A DNA stretch of 64,000 nucleotides from an uncultured Verrucomicrobiota bacterium (GTDB lineage: Bacteria; Verrucomicrobiota; Kiritimatiellia; Kiritimatiellales; Tichowtungiaceae): NCBI GenBank assembly GCA_903826865.1, contig CAIKGD010000007.1, positions 124,001 through 188,000 on the forward strand, read 5' to 3'. Every line of letters begins with the position of its first letter. Position 1 is the first letter of the stretch. A model generated the notes under the pieces. It saw only the letters and a list, made by a program, of their open reading frames with translations. It had not been told where the DNA came from and did no database searches. Positions 1-10,715 of this stretch are shown here, piece after piece. The position numbers were made by a program, and so were the translations under genes.

Positions 1-1381
1 AGTGGTAAGCACCGAACATCAGCATAAGGATGGCGAGGCCGGTCCAGAAGGCGGAGAAGTTGCCGGCGACCAGTCCGCTGAGAATATTAAGTGATGCGCC
101 GCCCTGACGGGAAGAGGTGACGACTTCTTTCACGTGGCGGGATTCGGTGCTCGTGAAAATTTTAGTGAACTCGGGGATGATCGCGCCAGCGAGCGTACCG
201 ATCGAAATGATGGTCGAAAGCACCCACCACAGTTCAGAACCGCACGCCGGGTGATGGGCGAGCAGTGCATAACTTGCGGCGTAGGTGACGAGGATCGAGA
301 TGAGCGAAGTGATCCAGACCAGATGGGTCAGGGGTTGCTCAAGGTTGAAATCTTTCGTGCCGCCATAAAGCATTTTGCTGATGACATCGTTGATGAGGTA
401 GCTGACGAGCGAGGTGATGACCATCAGAATACGCATGGCGAAGAGCCATACGATGAGCACGCCGCACAGTGCCGGGTTGGCGGCCAGCGCCAGCGCGAGG
501 AACGCGATCAGCGCGACGCCGGTCACGCCGTAGGTTTCAAAGCCGTCGGCCGTAGGGCCGACTGAGTCGCCGGCATTGTCACCGGTGCAGTCGGCGATTA
601 CGCCGGGGTTGCGCGGATCGTCCTCGGGCAGATTGAAGACGATCTTCATCAGGTCGGCGCCGATGTCGGCGATTTTGGTGAAAATACCACCGCAAATACG
701 CAGCGCGCTTGCGCCGAGAGACTCGCCGATGGCGAAACCGATGAAGCAGGGGCCGGCCAGTTTGCTGGGGAGAAAGGCGAGAATGCAGATCATGAAGAAC
801 AGTTCAATGGCGACGAGCAGCAGGCCGACGCTCATGCCGGACTTCAGCGGAATGCAAAGAGTGGCGAGCGGGTTGCCTTTGAGCGAGGAGAACGCGGTGC
901 GGGAATTCGCAACGGTGTTGATGCGGATGCCGAACCAGGCGACGCCGTAGCTGCCGAGGATACCGAGTACCGACGCGGACAGGATGAGTGCGACGTGGGC
1001 GGCTGACAGATCTGAAAGTACGCCGAAATAATAGGTCATGCATACCGCGATAAGTATCCAGAGCATCGTGAGAAATTTACCCTGCTGGAAAAGGTAGGTC
1101 TTGCAGGTTTCCCAAATGACCTGGGAGACCGCACTCATGGAGGCGTGCACCTGAAGGTTGCGGGTCTGGATGTATTGACGCCAGCCGTAGAACACGCCGG
1201 CGATACAGACCGCGAGGCCGATCATGAGAACACTCATGCCGGAAAGAGCGCCGTCGAAAAACGAGACGGTGCTGAGGTCGGGGATGTTGATGTCAGCCTC
1301 GCTGGCGCGGGCGGCGGGAGCCACAATAGACACGATGGCAGCCAATGCGGCGGTATACGACAGACGACTCGGGATTTTCAT
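1..1381 (-). CDS. hppA: Membrane-bound proton/sodium-translocating pyrophosphatase, 3' end outside window
   Basis: Integral-membrane enzyme that couples hydrolysis of pyrophosphate to export of H+ or Na+. I translated the minus strand from the ATG at 1381; the frame stays open to the window edge, giving about 460 residues of an expected 700 or more. The N-terminus has a signal-like hydrophobic segment, then membrane helices. The family signature is clear: GGGIFTKIADIGADL, then EDDPRNPGVIADCTGDNAGD and SVGPTADGFETYG, which carry the acidic residues that bind Mg-pyrophosphate. The K+-dependence position lies further downstream and is not visible, so the ion and K+ subtype cannot be assigned. 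It stands next to the ATP synthase locus in the opposite orientation. Confidence 0.95.
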   Translation of the reverse strand, partial: MKIPSRLSYTAALAAIVSIVAPAARASEADINIPDLSTVSFFDGALSGMSVLMIGLAVCIAGVFYGWRQYIQTRNLQVHASMSAVSQVIWETCKTYLFQQGKFLTMLWILIAVCMTYYFGVLSDLSAAHVALILSASVLGILGSYGVAWFGIRINTVANSRTAFSSLKGNPLATLCIPLKSGMSVGLLLVAIELFFMICILAFLPSKLAGPCFIGFAIGESLGASALRICGGIFTKIADIGADLMKIVFNLPEDDPRNPGVIADCTGDNAGDSVGPTADGFETYGVTGVALIAFLALALAANPALCGVLIVWLFAMRILMVITSLVSYLINDVISKMLYGGTKDFNLEQPLTHLVWITSLISILVTYAASYALLAHHPACGSELWWVLSTIISIGTLAGAIIPEFTKIFTSTESRHVKEVVTSSRQGGASLNILSGLVAGNFSAFWTGLAILMLMFGAYH

Positions 1382-1596
1382 ATTTTATTAACCTGCCTGA
1401 GTGATAAGAAACCGCTTTCCAGATGACACGGGCACACGCCCGGCGAGATCACCTTGGAAGGAGCGTTTTCATAAAGCGGGAGAAGTTGCTTGAACGGGGC
1501 CGAGAGGTCAAGCGCGATTTTGAATCTATGTCGAGGGGGTGAGTGGCCGGTTTTCCCTGTTTCAAGTGATCCGGTCTGAGGTGTTTGCGCGAAAGC

Positions 1597-2043
1597 CTAA
1601 TCAGTCAGCAGACCGAATATCTCATCGGCTGATGAAGCCTGCAGCAACTGATCCCGCAGTTCCGGACGGCTTAGCGCCTTGCTGATTTCCGCCAGAAACT
1701 GAATATGCGGACCGGCACGGTTTTCGGGGGAAAGTGTTATAACGAAAATATGCGAAGGCTTGCCGTCCATGGCGGCGAAGTTTACGCCGGCGCGATGAAT
1801 GGCTATGGCGGCGACCAGTTGATCCACTGCATCGGTTTTGCCGTGAGGGACAGCCACACCGTTCTGCATGCCGGTCGACATTTTTTCTTCGCGGGCCAGC
1901 AGTGATTGTACGGCTGCGGCGCGATTGGTGAATTTTCCGGCTGCAGCCATAAAAGAGGCCATTTCTTCAATGACGCCCCTTTTAGTATTGGCTTTCAGCT
2001 CCGGCAGGATCGAATCTCTGGTGAGAATCTTCTTTAGATTCAT
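1597..2043 (-). CDS. PTS EIIA domain protein, PtsN-like (copy A)
   Basis: Stand-alone fructose/nitrogen-type EIIA phosphoacceptor, 148 residues from the ATG at 2043. That start is preferred over one seven codons upstream because GGGGAA lies about eight bases before it. The phospho-accepting His is H67 in NGVAVPHGKT, followed by the conserved GPHIQFLAEIS segment. There is no membrane part, so a regulatory rather than transport role is likely, as for PtsN; no sugar permease is encoded nearby. It is transcribed away from a second EIIA gene, with about 257 bp between the two starts. Confidence 0.88.
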   Translation of the reverse strand: MNLKKILTRDSILPELKANTKRGVIEEMASFMAAAGKFTNRAAAVQSLLAREEKMSTGMQNGVAVPHGKTDAVDQLVAAIAIHRAGVNFAAMDGKPSHIFVITLSPENRAGPHIQFLAEISKALSRPELRDQLLQASSADEIFGLLTD

Positions 2044-2181
2044 AATTGTAATTCCCCGATACAAAAATGCAGATGCATTTTGCCTTTCAGCGGCGGGCGG
2101 TCAATGAAAAATCAGGACAAAACGACAGATGATTTTTTTCATCGCATTCCATGACTGGATTAATAAAAAAATAAAAACCAA

Positions 2182-2208
2182 TTGACGTGCAATAACTGTT
2201 GGTATAAA
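2182..2208 (+). promoter_or_regulatory. Candidate sigma-70 promoter for the EIIA-ATP synthase operon
   Basis: TTGACG at 2182-2187 and TATAAA at 2203-2208, separated by a slightly short 15-base spacer, in an AT-rich stretch about 90 bases before the EIIA start. It is the best promoter-like match upstream of the ATP synthase operon, but the spacer makes it uncertain. Confidence 0.4.
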
Positions 2209-2300
2209 CCCACCGTGGTTTTTTATTTTTTTGAGATGAAAATGCCGGCACACGGCTCGGAATTCATGCGTGCAGACAGTGCTTTTCTAAAAGGATGACC

Positions 2301-2765
2301 ATGGCTAACGAAGTATTAAAAAGCGGTCTGGATCCCGCCTGTATCAGAGTGGAGTTGAACTCCTCCGGACGGGACGAGGCTATTCGTGAGCTGGTCGGCA
2401 TGATTCACGCTAAGCATCGGTTGTGCAATACGGAAGATATTGTGAACGTGGTGATGGAACGTGAACAAAAGATGAGTACCAGTCTGGAGAACGGCATTGC
2501 CGTTCCGCACGGGAAGTCTAATTCGATTGACCGTCTTTTGGTGGCGGTCGGGTTGAAGCAGAAAGGGATTGATTTTAGAAGTGCCGACGGACAGCCCGCA
2601 AAAATTATCATCTTGATTCTGGCTTCCGCATCGCAGCCCGGCCCGCATGTGCGCTGTCTGGCCGAGATCGGAAGGTTGTTACAGTCGGAAGCCAACCGGA
2701 AAAAAATTCTAGCAGCGAAAGATGCGGAGACTGTCTTTAAGATCATGACGGATACAGGTATTTGA
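2301..2765 (+). CDS. PTS EIIA domain protein, PtsN-like (copy B), first gene of ATP synthase operon
   Basis: Second stand-alone EIIA domain, about 154 residues, paralogous to copy A: both share a REEKMST/REQKMST segment, the active-site VPHGK and a GPH..CLAEI region. The phosphorylatable His is residue 70 from the ATG at 2301. An in-frame ATG at 2295 abuts the AAAAGG ribosome binding site directly, so 2301, with a six-base spacing, is the likelier start. The stop is only three bases before atpB, which implies cotranscription with the ATP synthase genes. Its position suggests, but does not prove, a regulatory link between phosphotransfer state and ATP synthase. Confidence 0.88.
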   Translation: MANEVLKSGLDPACIRVELNSSGRDEAIRELVGMIHAKHRLCNTEDIVNVVMEREQKMSTSLENGIAVPHGKSNSIDRLLVAVGLKQKGIDFRSADGQPAKIIILILASASQPGPHVRCLAEIGRLLQSEANRKKILAAKDAETVFKIMTDTGI

Positions 2766-2768
2766 GCC

Positions 2769-3773
2769 ATGCAGCAGAAATCAACCATCCGGCCTTTTAC
2801 TAACGGTTTGAAACCGGCGGGCCGCTGGATGTGTGCGCTTCTTCTTACACTTCTGTTTGGCGCTACCGATTTGTTATTTGCCGAGGCTTCCATCGCGGAG
2901 CTGCCTGTAACCGCAGAAACTTCATCCGGAGCAGAAGGCGGAGAGCACCTGTCAATCAGCGCACCGGAAATTTTTTCAATCGGCAGTTTGCCGGTCACCA
3001 ATTCGATGATTACCGGCGGGCTTGCTGCGCTTATTCTGATTGCGGCGTCGGTTGCTTTCCGTCAACAGGTGCGGGCCGGACGCAACACGATGTTTACCGG
3101 CACCGTCGAAGCGCTGGTGATTTTTCTGCACGGTTTTCTGGCTGATATCATGGGGGAAAAGCTGACGCAGAAAACCTTCTGGCTGCTGGGTTCGTTTTTC
3201 ATTTTTATTCTCTGCTCCAACTGGCTTGGACTGGTTCCGGGCATTGGAAGTATCGGCTGGGGGCATGAAACAGAGCACATGTTTAAAGTGACGCAGCCGC
3301 TGTTTCGCGGTGTAAATGCCGACCTCAATACCACGCTGGCGCTGGGTGCGCTGTTTTTCCTGTTCTGGTTTGTGTGGGCATGGAAAGAGAATGGACCGGT
3401 CGGTATTTTAAAACATATTTTCGCGCCCAAAGGCGGGGCGACGGGCATCATGCAGTTTGTGATGGCCGTGGTATTTCTGGCGGTAGGGCTGCTGGAAATT
3501 CTATCCATTATTATTCGTCCCTTTTCGCTGGCGGTCCGGTTATACGGCAATATTTTTGCCGGCGAGGTGATGCTGGACACCATGTTGCATAAAATTCCTG
3601 CGTTTGGCTGGCTGCTGCCGGTTCCGTTTTATCTGATGGAAGTGCTGGTCGGGCTTATTCAGGCGCTGGTTTTTATGTTGCTTTCCGCCGTTTTTATCAT
3701 GTTGATTTGCAGTCATGAGGGTACAGAAGAACATCCGGAGCAGGGGACGGCTCCGGATGCACAACAACATTAA
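2769..3773 (+). CDS. atpB: ATP synthase F0 subunit a
   Basis: Membrane subunit that forms the proton half-channels against the c-ring; 334 residues. The N-terminus has a signal-like hydrophobic stretch (around residues 18-36) and a polar segment before the first true helix. The essential Arg lies in SLAVRLYGNIFAGEVML near residue 257. Five or so membrane helices follow the usual pattern. It is longer than the E. coli protein (271) because of the N-terminal extension, as often seen outside Proteobacteria. Order downstream is E-F-H-A-G-D-C; no atpI is visible upstream. Confidence 0.96.
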   Translation: MQQKSTIRPFTNGLKPAGRWMCALLLTLLFGATDLLFAEASIAELPVTAETSSGAEGGEHLSISAPEIFSIGSLPVTNSMITGGLAALILIAASVAFRQQVRAGRNTMFTGTVEALVIFLHGFLADIMGEKLTQKTFWLLGSFFIFILCSNWLGLVPGIGSIGWGHETEHMFKVTQPLFRGVNADLNTTLALGALFFLFWFVWAWKENGPVGILKHIFAPKGGATGIMQFVMAVVFLAVGLLEILSIIIRPFSLAVRLYGNIFAGEVMLDTMLHKIPAFGWLLPVPFYLMEVLVGLIQALVFMLLSAVFIMLICSHEGTEEHPEQGTAPDAQQH

Positions 3774-3793
3774 CCTGAAAGGGAGATAGAAAA

Positions 3794-3979
3794 ATGGATC
3801 CATCAATTCATATCGGTATTGCAGCAGCCGGCGGCGCTATCGGTGTAGGTCTTATCGGACTGGGTGCTGTGATGGCCGTGGGACGGAATCCCGGCGCGAG
3901 CGCGAAAATCATGGTGCAGGCGATCTTGGCGATTGCCTTTGCTGAAGCCTGTGTGTTCTACGCCATTTTCCTGAAATAA
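3794..3979 (+). CDS. atpE: ATP synthase F0 subunit c, very short
   Basis: Hairpin proteolipid of the rotor ring, only 61 residues where 70-80 are usual, with almost no tail at either end. Helix 1 is glycine-rich (GGAIGVGLIGLGAVMAVG), the polar loop is GRNPGA, and the ion-binding Glu lies in AIAFAEACVF on helix 2. The Na+-site pattern (a helix-1 Gln and Ser/Thr after the Glu) is absent: Leu and Ala occupy those places, so H+ coupling is inferred. The ribosome binding site is GGGAG, upstream of the ATG. Confidence 0.95.
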   Translation: MDPSIHIGIAAAGGAIGVGLIGLGAVMAVGRNPGASAKIMVQAILAIAFAEACVFYAIFLK

Positions 3980-4001
3980 GCCGTGCGGCTGACGGAGTAT
4001 T

Positions 4002-4589
4002 ATGAGCATAGGATTCATGCAGACCGGAAACGGGTTGTTTAACGGGGCCGCAGGGTTGCCCCTGCTGGCAGTCATCGAAAACCCGTTTCCGAAATTCGGC
4101 GTTAACTGGTACGACTTCACCTCTCAGGCCATTGCGTTTCTGATCATCGCATGGGTTTTGAATAAGTTTGTATTCAAGACTGTGATGAAGACCGTGGCGG
4201 ACCGGCGCAGGGAGGCGGAAGAGGCGGTGGCTAATAACGAGAATATCCGCCGCGAACTTCAGGCGGCCGAAGAGTCGCGCAAAGAGGTGTTGCATAAAGC
4301 TCATGAACAGGCGGAGCGGGTTATATCCGACGCCAAAGCCAATGTGGCAGAACTGCTGAATCAGGAAAAAATCCGGTGTGAATTGCTGGGCGCGGAAATG
4401 CTCACCAAAGCACGTGAAGACGCCAGGCTTGATCAGGCGCGGTTAAAAACCGAGCTCAAAGCTGAAATTGCGATGATGATTGTAAATCTCACCGCCAAGC
4501 TGGCGCAAATGAATCTCAGTGAAGCAGACCGGAGCCGGCTGCTGCAGTCGGCCATTGACGAAATCGCTGCCGGGTCGCCGCAGGAATAA
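4002..4589 (+). CDS. atpF: ATP synthase F0 subunit b
   Basis: Peripheral stalk subunit, 195 residues. After a short N-terminal segment there is one membrane helix (about residues 45-60, FTSQAIAFLIIAWVLNKFVF), then a long charged coiled coil rich in Glu, Ala, Lys and Arg (about 65-160). GGAG lies just before the ATG at 4002; an internal Met6 is a less likely alternative. The stop is six bases before atpH. Confidence 0.94.
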   Translation: MSIGFMQTGNGLFNGAAGLPLLAVIENPFPKFGVNWYDFTSQAIAFLIIAWVLNKFVFKTVMKTVADRRREAEEAVANNENIRRELQAAEESRKEVLHKAHEQAERVISDAKANVAELLNQEKIRCELLGAEMLTKAREDARLDQARLKTELKAEIAMMIVNLTAKLAQMNLSEADRSRLLQSAIDEIAAGSPQE

Positions 4590-4595
4590 ACGAGT

Positions 4596-4997
4596 ATGAG
4601 ACTAACCCGCCAGCACCGCCGGAACGCCCGCCTTCTTTGGCAATCTGTTTCCGTTAACGGTATTCCCGACGCCGCCCGTATCCGGGAAGCCGTCCGGACT
4701 GCACGGGAGTCCGAAGGGCGCGATGCCGAGGCGGTATTGCGGTGCTTTGTTCAGCGGTTGGAAGTGTATATTCGTGCCCATCAGGTCGGCGTGATCAGCG
4801 CGGACCGGCTTTCCGTCCGTCAGCAGGAGCAGCTCAGCGGGTTGTTCCGCGAAACGGAATCGGTGAAAGCCGGGATCAGTTTTTCTGTTGATCCTGCGGT
4901 CATCGGCGGGTTGCGGATTGAAAAAGGATATCAGGTCACGGATATGACGATTGCGCGGCAATTGGAAATAGTGAAAGAAAAGCTGCTGGAAAATTGA
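4596..4997 (+). CDS. atpH: ATP synthase F1 subunit delta, short form
   Basis: Links F1 to the b stalk. At 133 residues it is clearly shorter than the usual 175-180. The C-terminal part is recognisable from the IGGLRIEKGYQVTDMTIARQ-like segment, equivalent to the family's GG..i..gd.v.D.Si..rL pattern. The N-terminal helical bundle is reduced. Identity rests on this C-terminal motif and on position between atpF and atpA. No frameshift or internal stop suggests that the short form is an error. Confidence 0.85.
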   Translation: MRLTRQHRRNARLLWQSVSVNGIPDAARIREAVRTARESEGRDAEAVLRCFVQRLEVYIRAHQVGVISADRLSVRQQEQLSGLFRETESVKAGISFSVDPAVIGGLRIEKGYQVTDMTIARQLEIVKEKLLEN

Positions 4998-5029
4998 ATT
5001 TTCAGGACTGAAAGGCTGGTTAAGGTATT

Positions 5030-6559
5030 ATGCAATCTATCGTAGCGGACATTGAAGAGACTCTGGCTCAATTTCATCCGGAGGCTCATTGCGAGGAGAC
5101 AGGCAAGGTTATGGAAGTCGGCGACGGCGTGGCCCGGATTGAAGGGTTACGCAAAATCCGGCTGAACGAAATGATCGACTTCGGCAACGGTGTCACCGGC
5201 CTTGCATTGAACCTTGAGGAAAACAGCGTGGGCGCGGTGGTGCTGAGCGGCGGCGAAACCGTACATGAGGGGCAGACCGTCCGCTCGACCGGCCGGCTGC
5301 TTGAAATTCCCTGCGGCCGTGCGATGCTCGGCCGCGTGGTTGATCCGCTCGGCCGTCCGCTGGACGGCAAAGGTCCGATTGATACAACGGAAATGAATCC
5401 GGTAGAGCGTGCGGCTCCCGGGATCATCGGTAGACAATCAGTTTCCGCGCCGTTGCAGACCGGTATTCTCGCGGTTGACGCGGTAATTCCAATCGGAAGA
5501 GGACAGCGCGAACTGATTATCGGCGACCGCTCGACCGGCAAGACGGTTATCGCGGTGGACACGATCATCAATCAGGCGAGGCTGAACCGGGAGGCCGAAC
5601 TTGCCGTTGATACCAAAGTTCATCCTGTATTTTCTGTTTATGTGGCGATCGGTCAGCGGCAGTCGAGTGTGGCTCAGGTGGTGCGCGTACTGGAAGAACG
5701 CGGCGCGTTGAAATACACGGTGGTTGTGGCGGCTACGGCATCTGATTCGGCGGCGATGCAATATCTGGCGCCGTTCAGCGGTACGGCTATTGGCGAGTGG
5801 TTCATGGACCACGGCATGGACGCGCTGGTGGTGTACGACGACCTTTCCAAACATGCGGTAGCTTACCGGCAGGTGTCGCTGGTGCTGCGCCGCCCTTCCG
5901 GCCGTGAAGCGTATCCGGGCGATATTTTTTACCTGCACAGCCGTCTGCTGGAGCGTTCCGCCTGTATGTCGAAAGCCTGCGGAGGCGGTACACTCACCTC
6001 TCTGCCGATCATTGAAACGCAGACCGGCGACGTGTCCGCCTATATTCCGACCAATGTAATTTCCATCACTGACGGTCAGATTTATCTGGAAAGCGACCTG
6101 TTCCATCAGGGCATCCGTCCGGCGATGTCGATCGGGATTTCCGTGTCACGCGTCGGTTCTGCGGCGCAGACCAAGGCGATGAAAGAGGTCGCCGGCAAGG
6201 TGAAGCTGGAGCTGGCGCAGTATTATGAACTGAAAGAATTCGCCCAGTTCGGTTCGGATCTGGATGCCAAGACTGTCGCCCTGATCGAACACGGGAAACG
6301 CATCACCGAGCTGTTCAAACAGAATCAATACAGTCCCTTTCCGGTGGAAGAGGAGGTTGTCCAGCTGTGGGCTGCCCAGCAGGGATTTTTCGACAATACA
6401 CCCGTCGAGAAAACGCGCGAAGTCCGCGCTAAATTGATCGAATTCATCCGGATGCGGAGGAATGATCTGCTGAAAGATATCGCACAGCAGAAACAGCTGA
6501 CGCCGGAAATCAAGAAGGGGCTCGAAGAGGTGATGGCCGAATATCAAGATCTGGCCTGA
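5030..6559 (+). CDS. atpA: ATP synthase F1 subunit alpha
   Basis: Regulatory nucleotide-binding subunit of the F1 hexamer, 509 residues, full length. The Walker A motif is GDRSTGKT at about residues 165-172, with Ser where Gln is common. Beta-barrel N-terminal domain, central ATPase domain ([39 protein letters not shown]) and C-terminal helical domain are all present. The start is ATG at 5030, 33 bases after atpH. Confidence 0.97.
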   Translation: MQSIVADIEETLAQFHPEAHCEETGKVMEVGDGVARIEGLRKIRLNEMIDFGNGVTGLALNLEENSVGAVVLSGGETVHEGQTVRSTGRLLEIPCGRAMLGRVVDPLGRPLDGKGPIDTTEMNPVERAAPGIIGRQSVSAPLQTGILAVDAVIPIGRGQRELIIGDRSTGKTVIAVDTIINQARLNREAELAVDTKVHPVFSVYVAIGQRQSSVAQVVRVLEERGALKYTVVVAATASDSAAMQYLAPFSGTAIGEWFMDHGMDALVVYDDLSKHAVAYRQVSLVLRRPSGREAYPGDIFYLHSRLLERSACMSKACGGGTLTSLPIIETQTGDVSAYIPTNVISITDGQIYLESDLFHQGIRPAMSIGISVSRVGSAAQTKAMKEVAGKVKLELAQYYELKEFAQFGSDLDAKTVALIEHGKRITELFKQNQYSPFPVEEEVVQLWAAQQGFFDNTPVEKTREVRAKLIEFIRMRRNDLLKDIAQQKQLTPEIKKGLEEVMAEYQDLA

Positions 6560-6568
6560 CGGATTCTT

Positions 6569-7465
6569 ATGGCAAATTTACGCGACATTCGCCGGCGCAT
6601 TAAAGCGATCCGTTCCATGGCCAAGATCACCAAGGCCATGCAGATGGTGTCGATTTCTAAAATGAAGCGCGCCCAGCAGGCGGCTTTGTTCGGCATACCC
6701 TACGCGGACATGCTGAATGACATTCTGACGCAGGTGACCCAATATGTCGGAGCTTACCGGCACGGGCTGATGGAACAGCGGACCGGCGACCGCAAATTGA
6801 TTATTCTGGTCGGTACGGATCGCGGATTGTGCGGTTCGCTGAATACTAATATTTTTCGCGAGGTTGCCAAATACGACCGCAATACCACTCTGTTTGTAAC
6901 CATCGGAGCCAAGGCGGCGCAATTTGTGCAGAAATCCGGGCGGCTGCTGATTGTAGACTTTGACTACAGCGACCAGCCCAAGCTTTCTGAAGCCCGGATG
7001 GTCTGCCGGTTCGTGGCGCAGCTTTTTCTGGATGACGAAATCGACGGCGCGGATATTGTTTTCAGTGACTATATTTCGACCTTCAAGCAGGTTCCCCTGA
7101 CCTGGCGGTTCCTGCCGGCGGGGCAGTCACAGGAATTTTTTGACCAGCTGCCCGAGGCGCTGAAGCGCACCAAAATCGCGGAAATGCAGAAGAGCGTCAA
7201 AGATATCGCGGAGTTCGATTTCGAACCCGATGTAAACACAGTCTATGAATCACTTTTATTGCGCAGTCTGGATTATCAGCTGCTGCAGATCATGCGCGAG
7301 GTTCGCGCCAGTGAACACAGCGCGCGCATGGTGTCGATGAAGCAGGCGACGGATAATGCCAGAGACATGAACAACAGGTTGCAATTGGTACACAACAACC
7401 TGCGGCAGGCATCAATCACGAAAGAACTTTTGGAAATCAGCAGTGCCGCCGGAATGGACGGATAA
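6569..7465 (+). CDS. atpG: ATP synthase F1 subunit gamma
   Basis: Central rotor shaft, 298 residues. The N-terminal helix has the conserved sequence RDIRRRIKAIRSMAKITKAM, and the C-terminal helix has NRLQLVHNNLRQASITKELL with a final acidic EISSAAG segment. The middle Rossmann-like region contains VGTDRGLCGSLNTNI. All of these are classic for AtpG. It lies nine bases after atpA. Confidence 0.96.
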   Translation: MANLRDIRRRIKAIRSMAKITKAMQMVSISKMKRAQQAALFGIPYADMLNDILTQVTQYVGAYRHGLMEQRTGDRKLIILVGTDRGLCGSLNTNIFREVAKYDRNTTLFVTIGAKAAQFVQKSGRLLIVDFDYSDQPKLSEARMVCRFVAQLFLDDEIDGADIVFSDYISTFKQVPLTWRFLPAGQSQEFFDQLPEALKRTKIAEMQKSVKDIAEFDFEPDVNTVYESLLLRSLDYQLLQIMREVRASEHSARMVSMKQATDNARDMNNRLQLVHNNLRQASITKELLEISSAAGMDG

Positions 7466-8938
<1,473 letters not shown>

Positions 8939-8940
8939 CC

Positions 8941-9219
8941 ATGGCGGCCATGTTAAAGGTTAAAATCATTACGCCGAAAGAAGTCGCCTATGACGGAACG
9001 GCTCTGACTGTTACCATACCGGCGGAGAAAGGCGAAATGCAGGTGTATCAAGGACACATTCCGGTGCTGGCGCGCGTCGGTCGCGGAACCGTTCGCATCG
9101 AAAAACCAGGCGCAGCGCCGGTTTGCTTCGAGGTGGACGAAGGATTTTTCCGTGTAACGCAGGATGAAGTCAGTCTGCTTATTGATACACTTCAACCTGT
9201 GGAGGCTGTGGGTGCGTGA
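8941..9219 (+). CDS. atpC: ATP synthase F1 subunit epsilon, N-terminal domain only
   Basis: About 92 residues, against about 135 in E. coli. The beta-sandwich domain is complete (KIITPKEVAYDGTALTVTIP, GEMQVYQGHIPVLARVGRGT), but the C-terminal helical hairpin, which inhibits ATP hydrolysis in many bacteria, is missing. The ATG at 8941 has AAGG six bases upstream; an earlier ATG at 8935 overlaps the atpD stop but directly abuts that ribosome binding site. Confidence 0.93.
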   Translation: MAAMLKVKIITPKEVAYDGTALTVTIPAEKGEMQVYQGHIPVLARVGRGTVRIEKPGAAPVCFEVDEGFFRVTQDEVSLLIDTLQPVEAVGA

Positions 9220-9360
9220 TCCTGCCGGCACACTCCTGATATCGTGTTTTGGCGCACAACACATTCTTTCCTGAGCTTTCTTGCGGCAAAAAATCCTGCC
9301 CGTAAACAGGTAAAGATTTAACGAACCCCCAGCTATACTTAATTATTATCGCATTTCCCC

Positions 9361-9389
9361 TTGCGCGCTTTCCGCATTTGCAGTAAGAA
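9361..9389 (+). promoter_or_regulatory. Candidate promoter of the HU gene
   Basis: TTGCGC at 9361-9366 and TAAGAA at 9384-9389 with a 17-base spacer, about 70 bases before the HU start. The rest of 9220-9457 shows no ORF or hairpin strong enough to name. Confidence 0.35.
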
Positions 9390-9457
9390 TTCCTCAGCAA
9401 ATAGGGGCCGACATAAAGGCCGGAAACAGTAACCATAGTGCAACAGGAGAATTCGCA

Positions 9458-9739
9458 ATGGCAAAAGCAGTAACCAAGTCTCAGATCATCGCCACGATCG
9501 CCGACGACGCCGGCATCAGCAAAGTTCAGGCTAAATCCGCCCTCGAATCCATTATCGCGCAGGCATATAAAGGTGCCGCCGCCGGATTCACCGTTCCCGG
9601 TCTAGGCAAACTGGTCAAAGTAAAACGCAAAGCCCGCATGGGTCGCAACCCCGCCACCGGCGCCGCTATCAAGATTGCCGCCAAGACGGTTCTCAAATTC
9701 CGCATCGCTAAAGCCGCCAAGGACGCAGTTCTCGGCTAA
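9458..9739 (+). CDS. HU/IHF-family nucleoid protein
   Basis: DNA-bending dimeric protein, 93 residues. It has the HBsu-type plan: two N-terminal helices (SKVQAKSALESIIAQAY), a beta arm with FTVPGLGKLVKVKRKARMGR, the DNA-intercalating RNPATG at the arm tip, and a C-terminal helix. It is unusually rich in Ala and Lys. A strong AGGAGA ribosome binding site precedes the ATG, and the gene stands alone with its own terminator. Confidence 0.95.
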   Translation: MAKAVTKSQIIATIADDAGISKVQAKSALESIIAQAYKGAAAGFTVPGLGKLVKVKRKARMGRNPATGAAIKIAAKTVLKFRIAKAAKDAVLG

Positions 9740-9754
9740 GTGCTTCGGTGATTC

Positions 9755-9782
9755 AAAGCCCCGGCATGCCGGGGCTTTTTTT
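9755..9782 (+). terminator. Intrinsic terminator after HU
   Basis: Perfect stem AAAGCCCCGG / CCGGGGCTTT around a CATG centre, followed by a T run. It overlaps the upstream in-frame codons of the next ORF, which supports the downstream metF start. Confidence 0.9.
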
Positions 9783-9822
9783 GTGCTTGTTAATTTCCGT
9801 TTATCCGGATAAACAGATTTAT

Positions 9823-10710
9823 ATGACGGTTATCCAGAAACTTAAAATCGCAGAACGCCCGCTTGTTTCGGTGGAATTCTTTCCTCCGAAAACGGGGATC
9901 GCACACAACACCTTTAACAAAGGCGCGGGGGAACTGACCTGCCTCACGCCCGACTTTGTCTCCGTTACCTGCGGTGCGGGCGGCTCTGCTTCCGGGTCTA
10001 CACTCGAAATTTCAAAACAGCTGCGAGGCCTCGGCTATGACACCGTAATGCCGCACTGCACCTGCGTTGGTGTTTCGCGCGGCGAACTAGCCCGCTTGAC
10101 CGATGAAATTGTTGCTCAGGGATTCCGGAATATTATGGCCTTGCGCGGTGACCCGCCCCGCGGTGAGAAGTTTTTCAAACCGGCTGCCGACGGCTTCCGT
10201 TATGCGGCCGAACTGATTTATTTTCTGCGTCAGCGTCATCCGCAACTTTGCATCGGCACAGCCGGTTATCCCGAAAAACATCCCGAGGCGTATAACAAAG
10301 CAGAAGATATCCGGCATCTGAAAGAGAAGGTGGATGCGGGCGCTGACTTTGTCACCACGCAGCTTTTTCTTCATAATCACGTTTACTTTGAGTTTGTCGA
10401 AAAGTGCCGCGCCGCCGGGATCGCCGCGCCGGTTGTGCCAGGACTGCTGCCTGTGATTTCGCTCGAACAGATCAACCGGATGCGCACATTTTGCGAATTC
10501 CATGTGCCGGATGTGCTGCTGCGCAACCTTGAAGCGGCGCAGAACGATCCCGTCAAAATGGAGCGCATCGGCCTCTACTGGGCTATCGAACAGATTTCTG
10601 AACTCGTTGAAAGCGGTGCGCCAGGCATTCACCTTTATCTGCTCAATCGTGCCAAAACCGCGTTCTACCCTGAACTTTTTGCCTGCCTTTCCCGCGTTCG
10701 TGGCCGGTAG
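9823..10710 (+). CDS. metF: Methylenetetrahydrofolate reductase
   Basis: FAD enzyme reducing 5,10-methylene-THF to 5-methyl-THF for methionine synthesis; 295 residues. Family features: N-terminal VSVEFFPPKTG with the catalytic Glu, FVSVTCGAGGS, the MALRGDPPRG loop and CIGTAGYPEKHPEA, then FVTTQLF with the Gln that contacts folate. The frame can be extended upstream to 9748 but that would lie inside the terminator hairpin, so the ATG at 9823 is preferred even though its ribosome binding site is weak. Confidence 0.95.
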   Translation: MTVIQKLKIAERPLVSVEFFPPKTGIAHNTFNKGAGELTCLTPDFVSVTCGAGGSASGSTLEISKQLRGLGYDTVMPHCTCVGVSRGELARLTDEIVAQGFRNIMALRGDPPRGEKFFKPAADGFRYAAELIYFLRQRHPQLCIGTAGYPEKHPEAYNKAEDIRHLKEKVDAGADFVTTQLFLHNHVYFEFVEKCRAAGIAAPVVPGLLPVISLEQINRMRTFCEFHVPDVLLRNLEAAQNDPVKMERIGLYWAIEQISELVESGAPGIHLYLLNRAKTAFYPELFACLSRVRGR

Positions 10711-10715
10711 CGGGA

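Noticed and set aside
9748-9822. Upstream start of metF.
   Set aside because: Would put the first codons in the HU terminator and lacks a ribosome binding site; MetF similarity begins after 9823.
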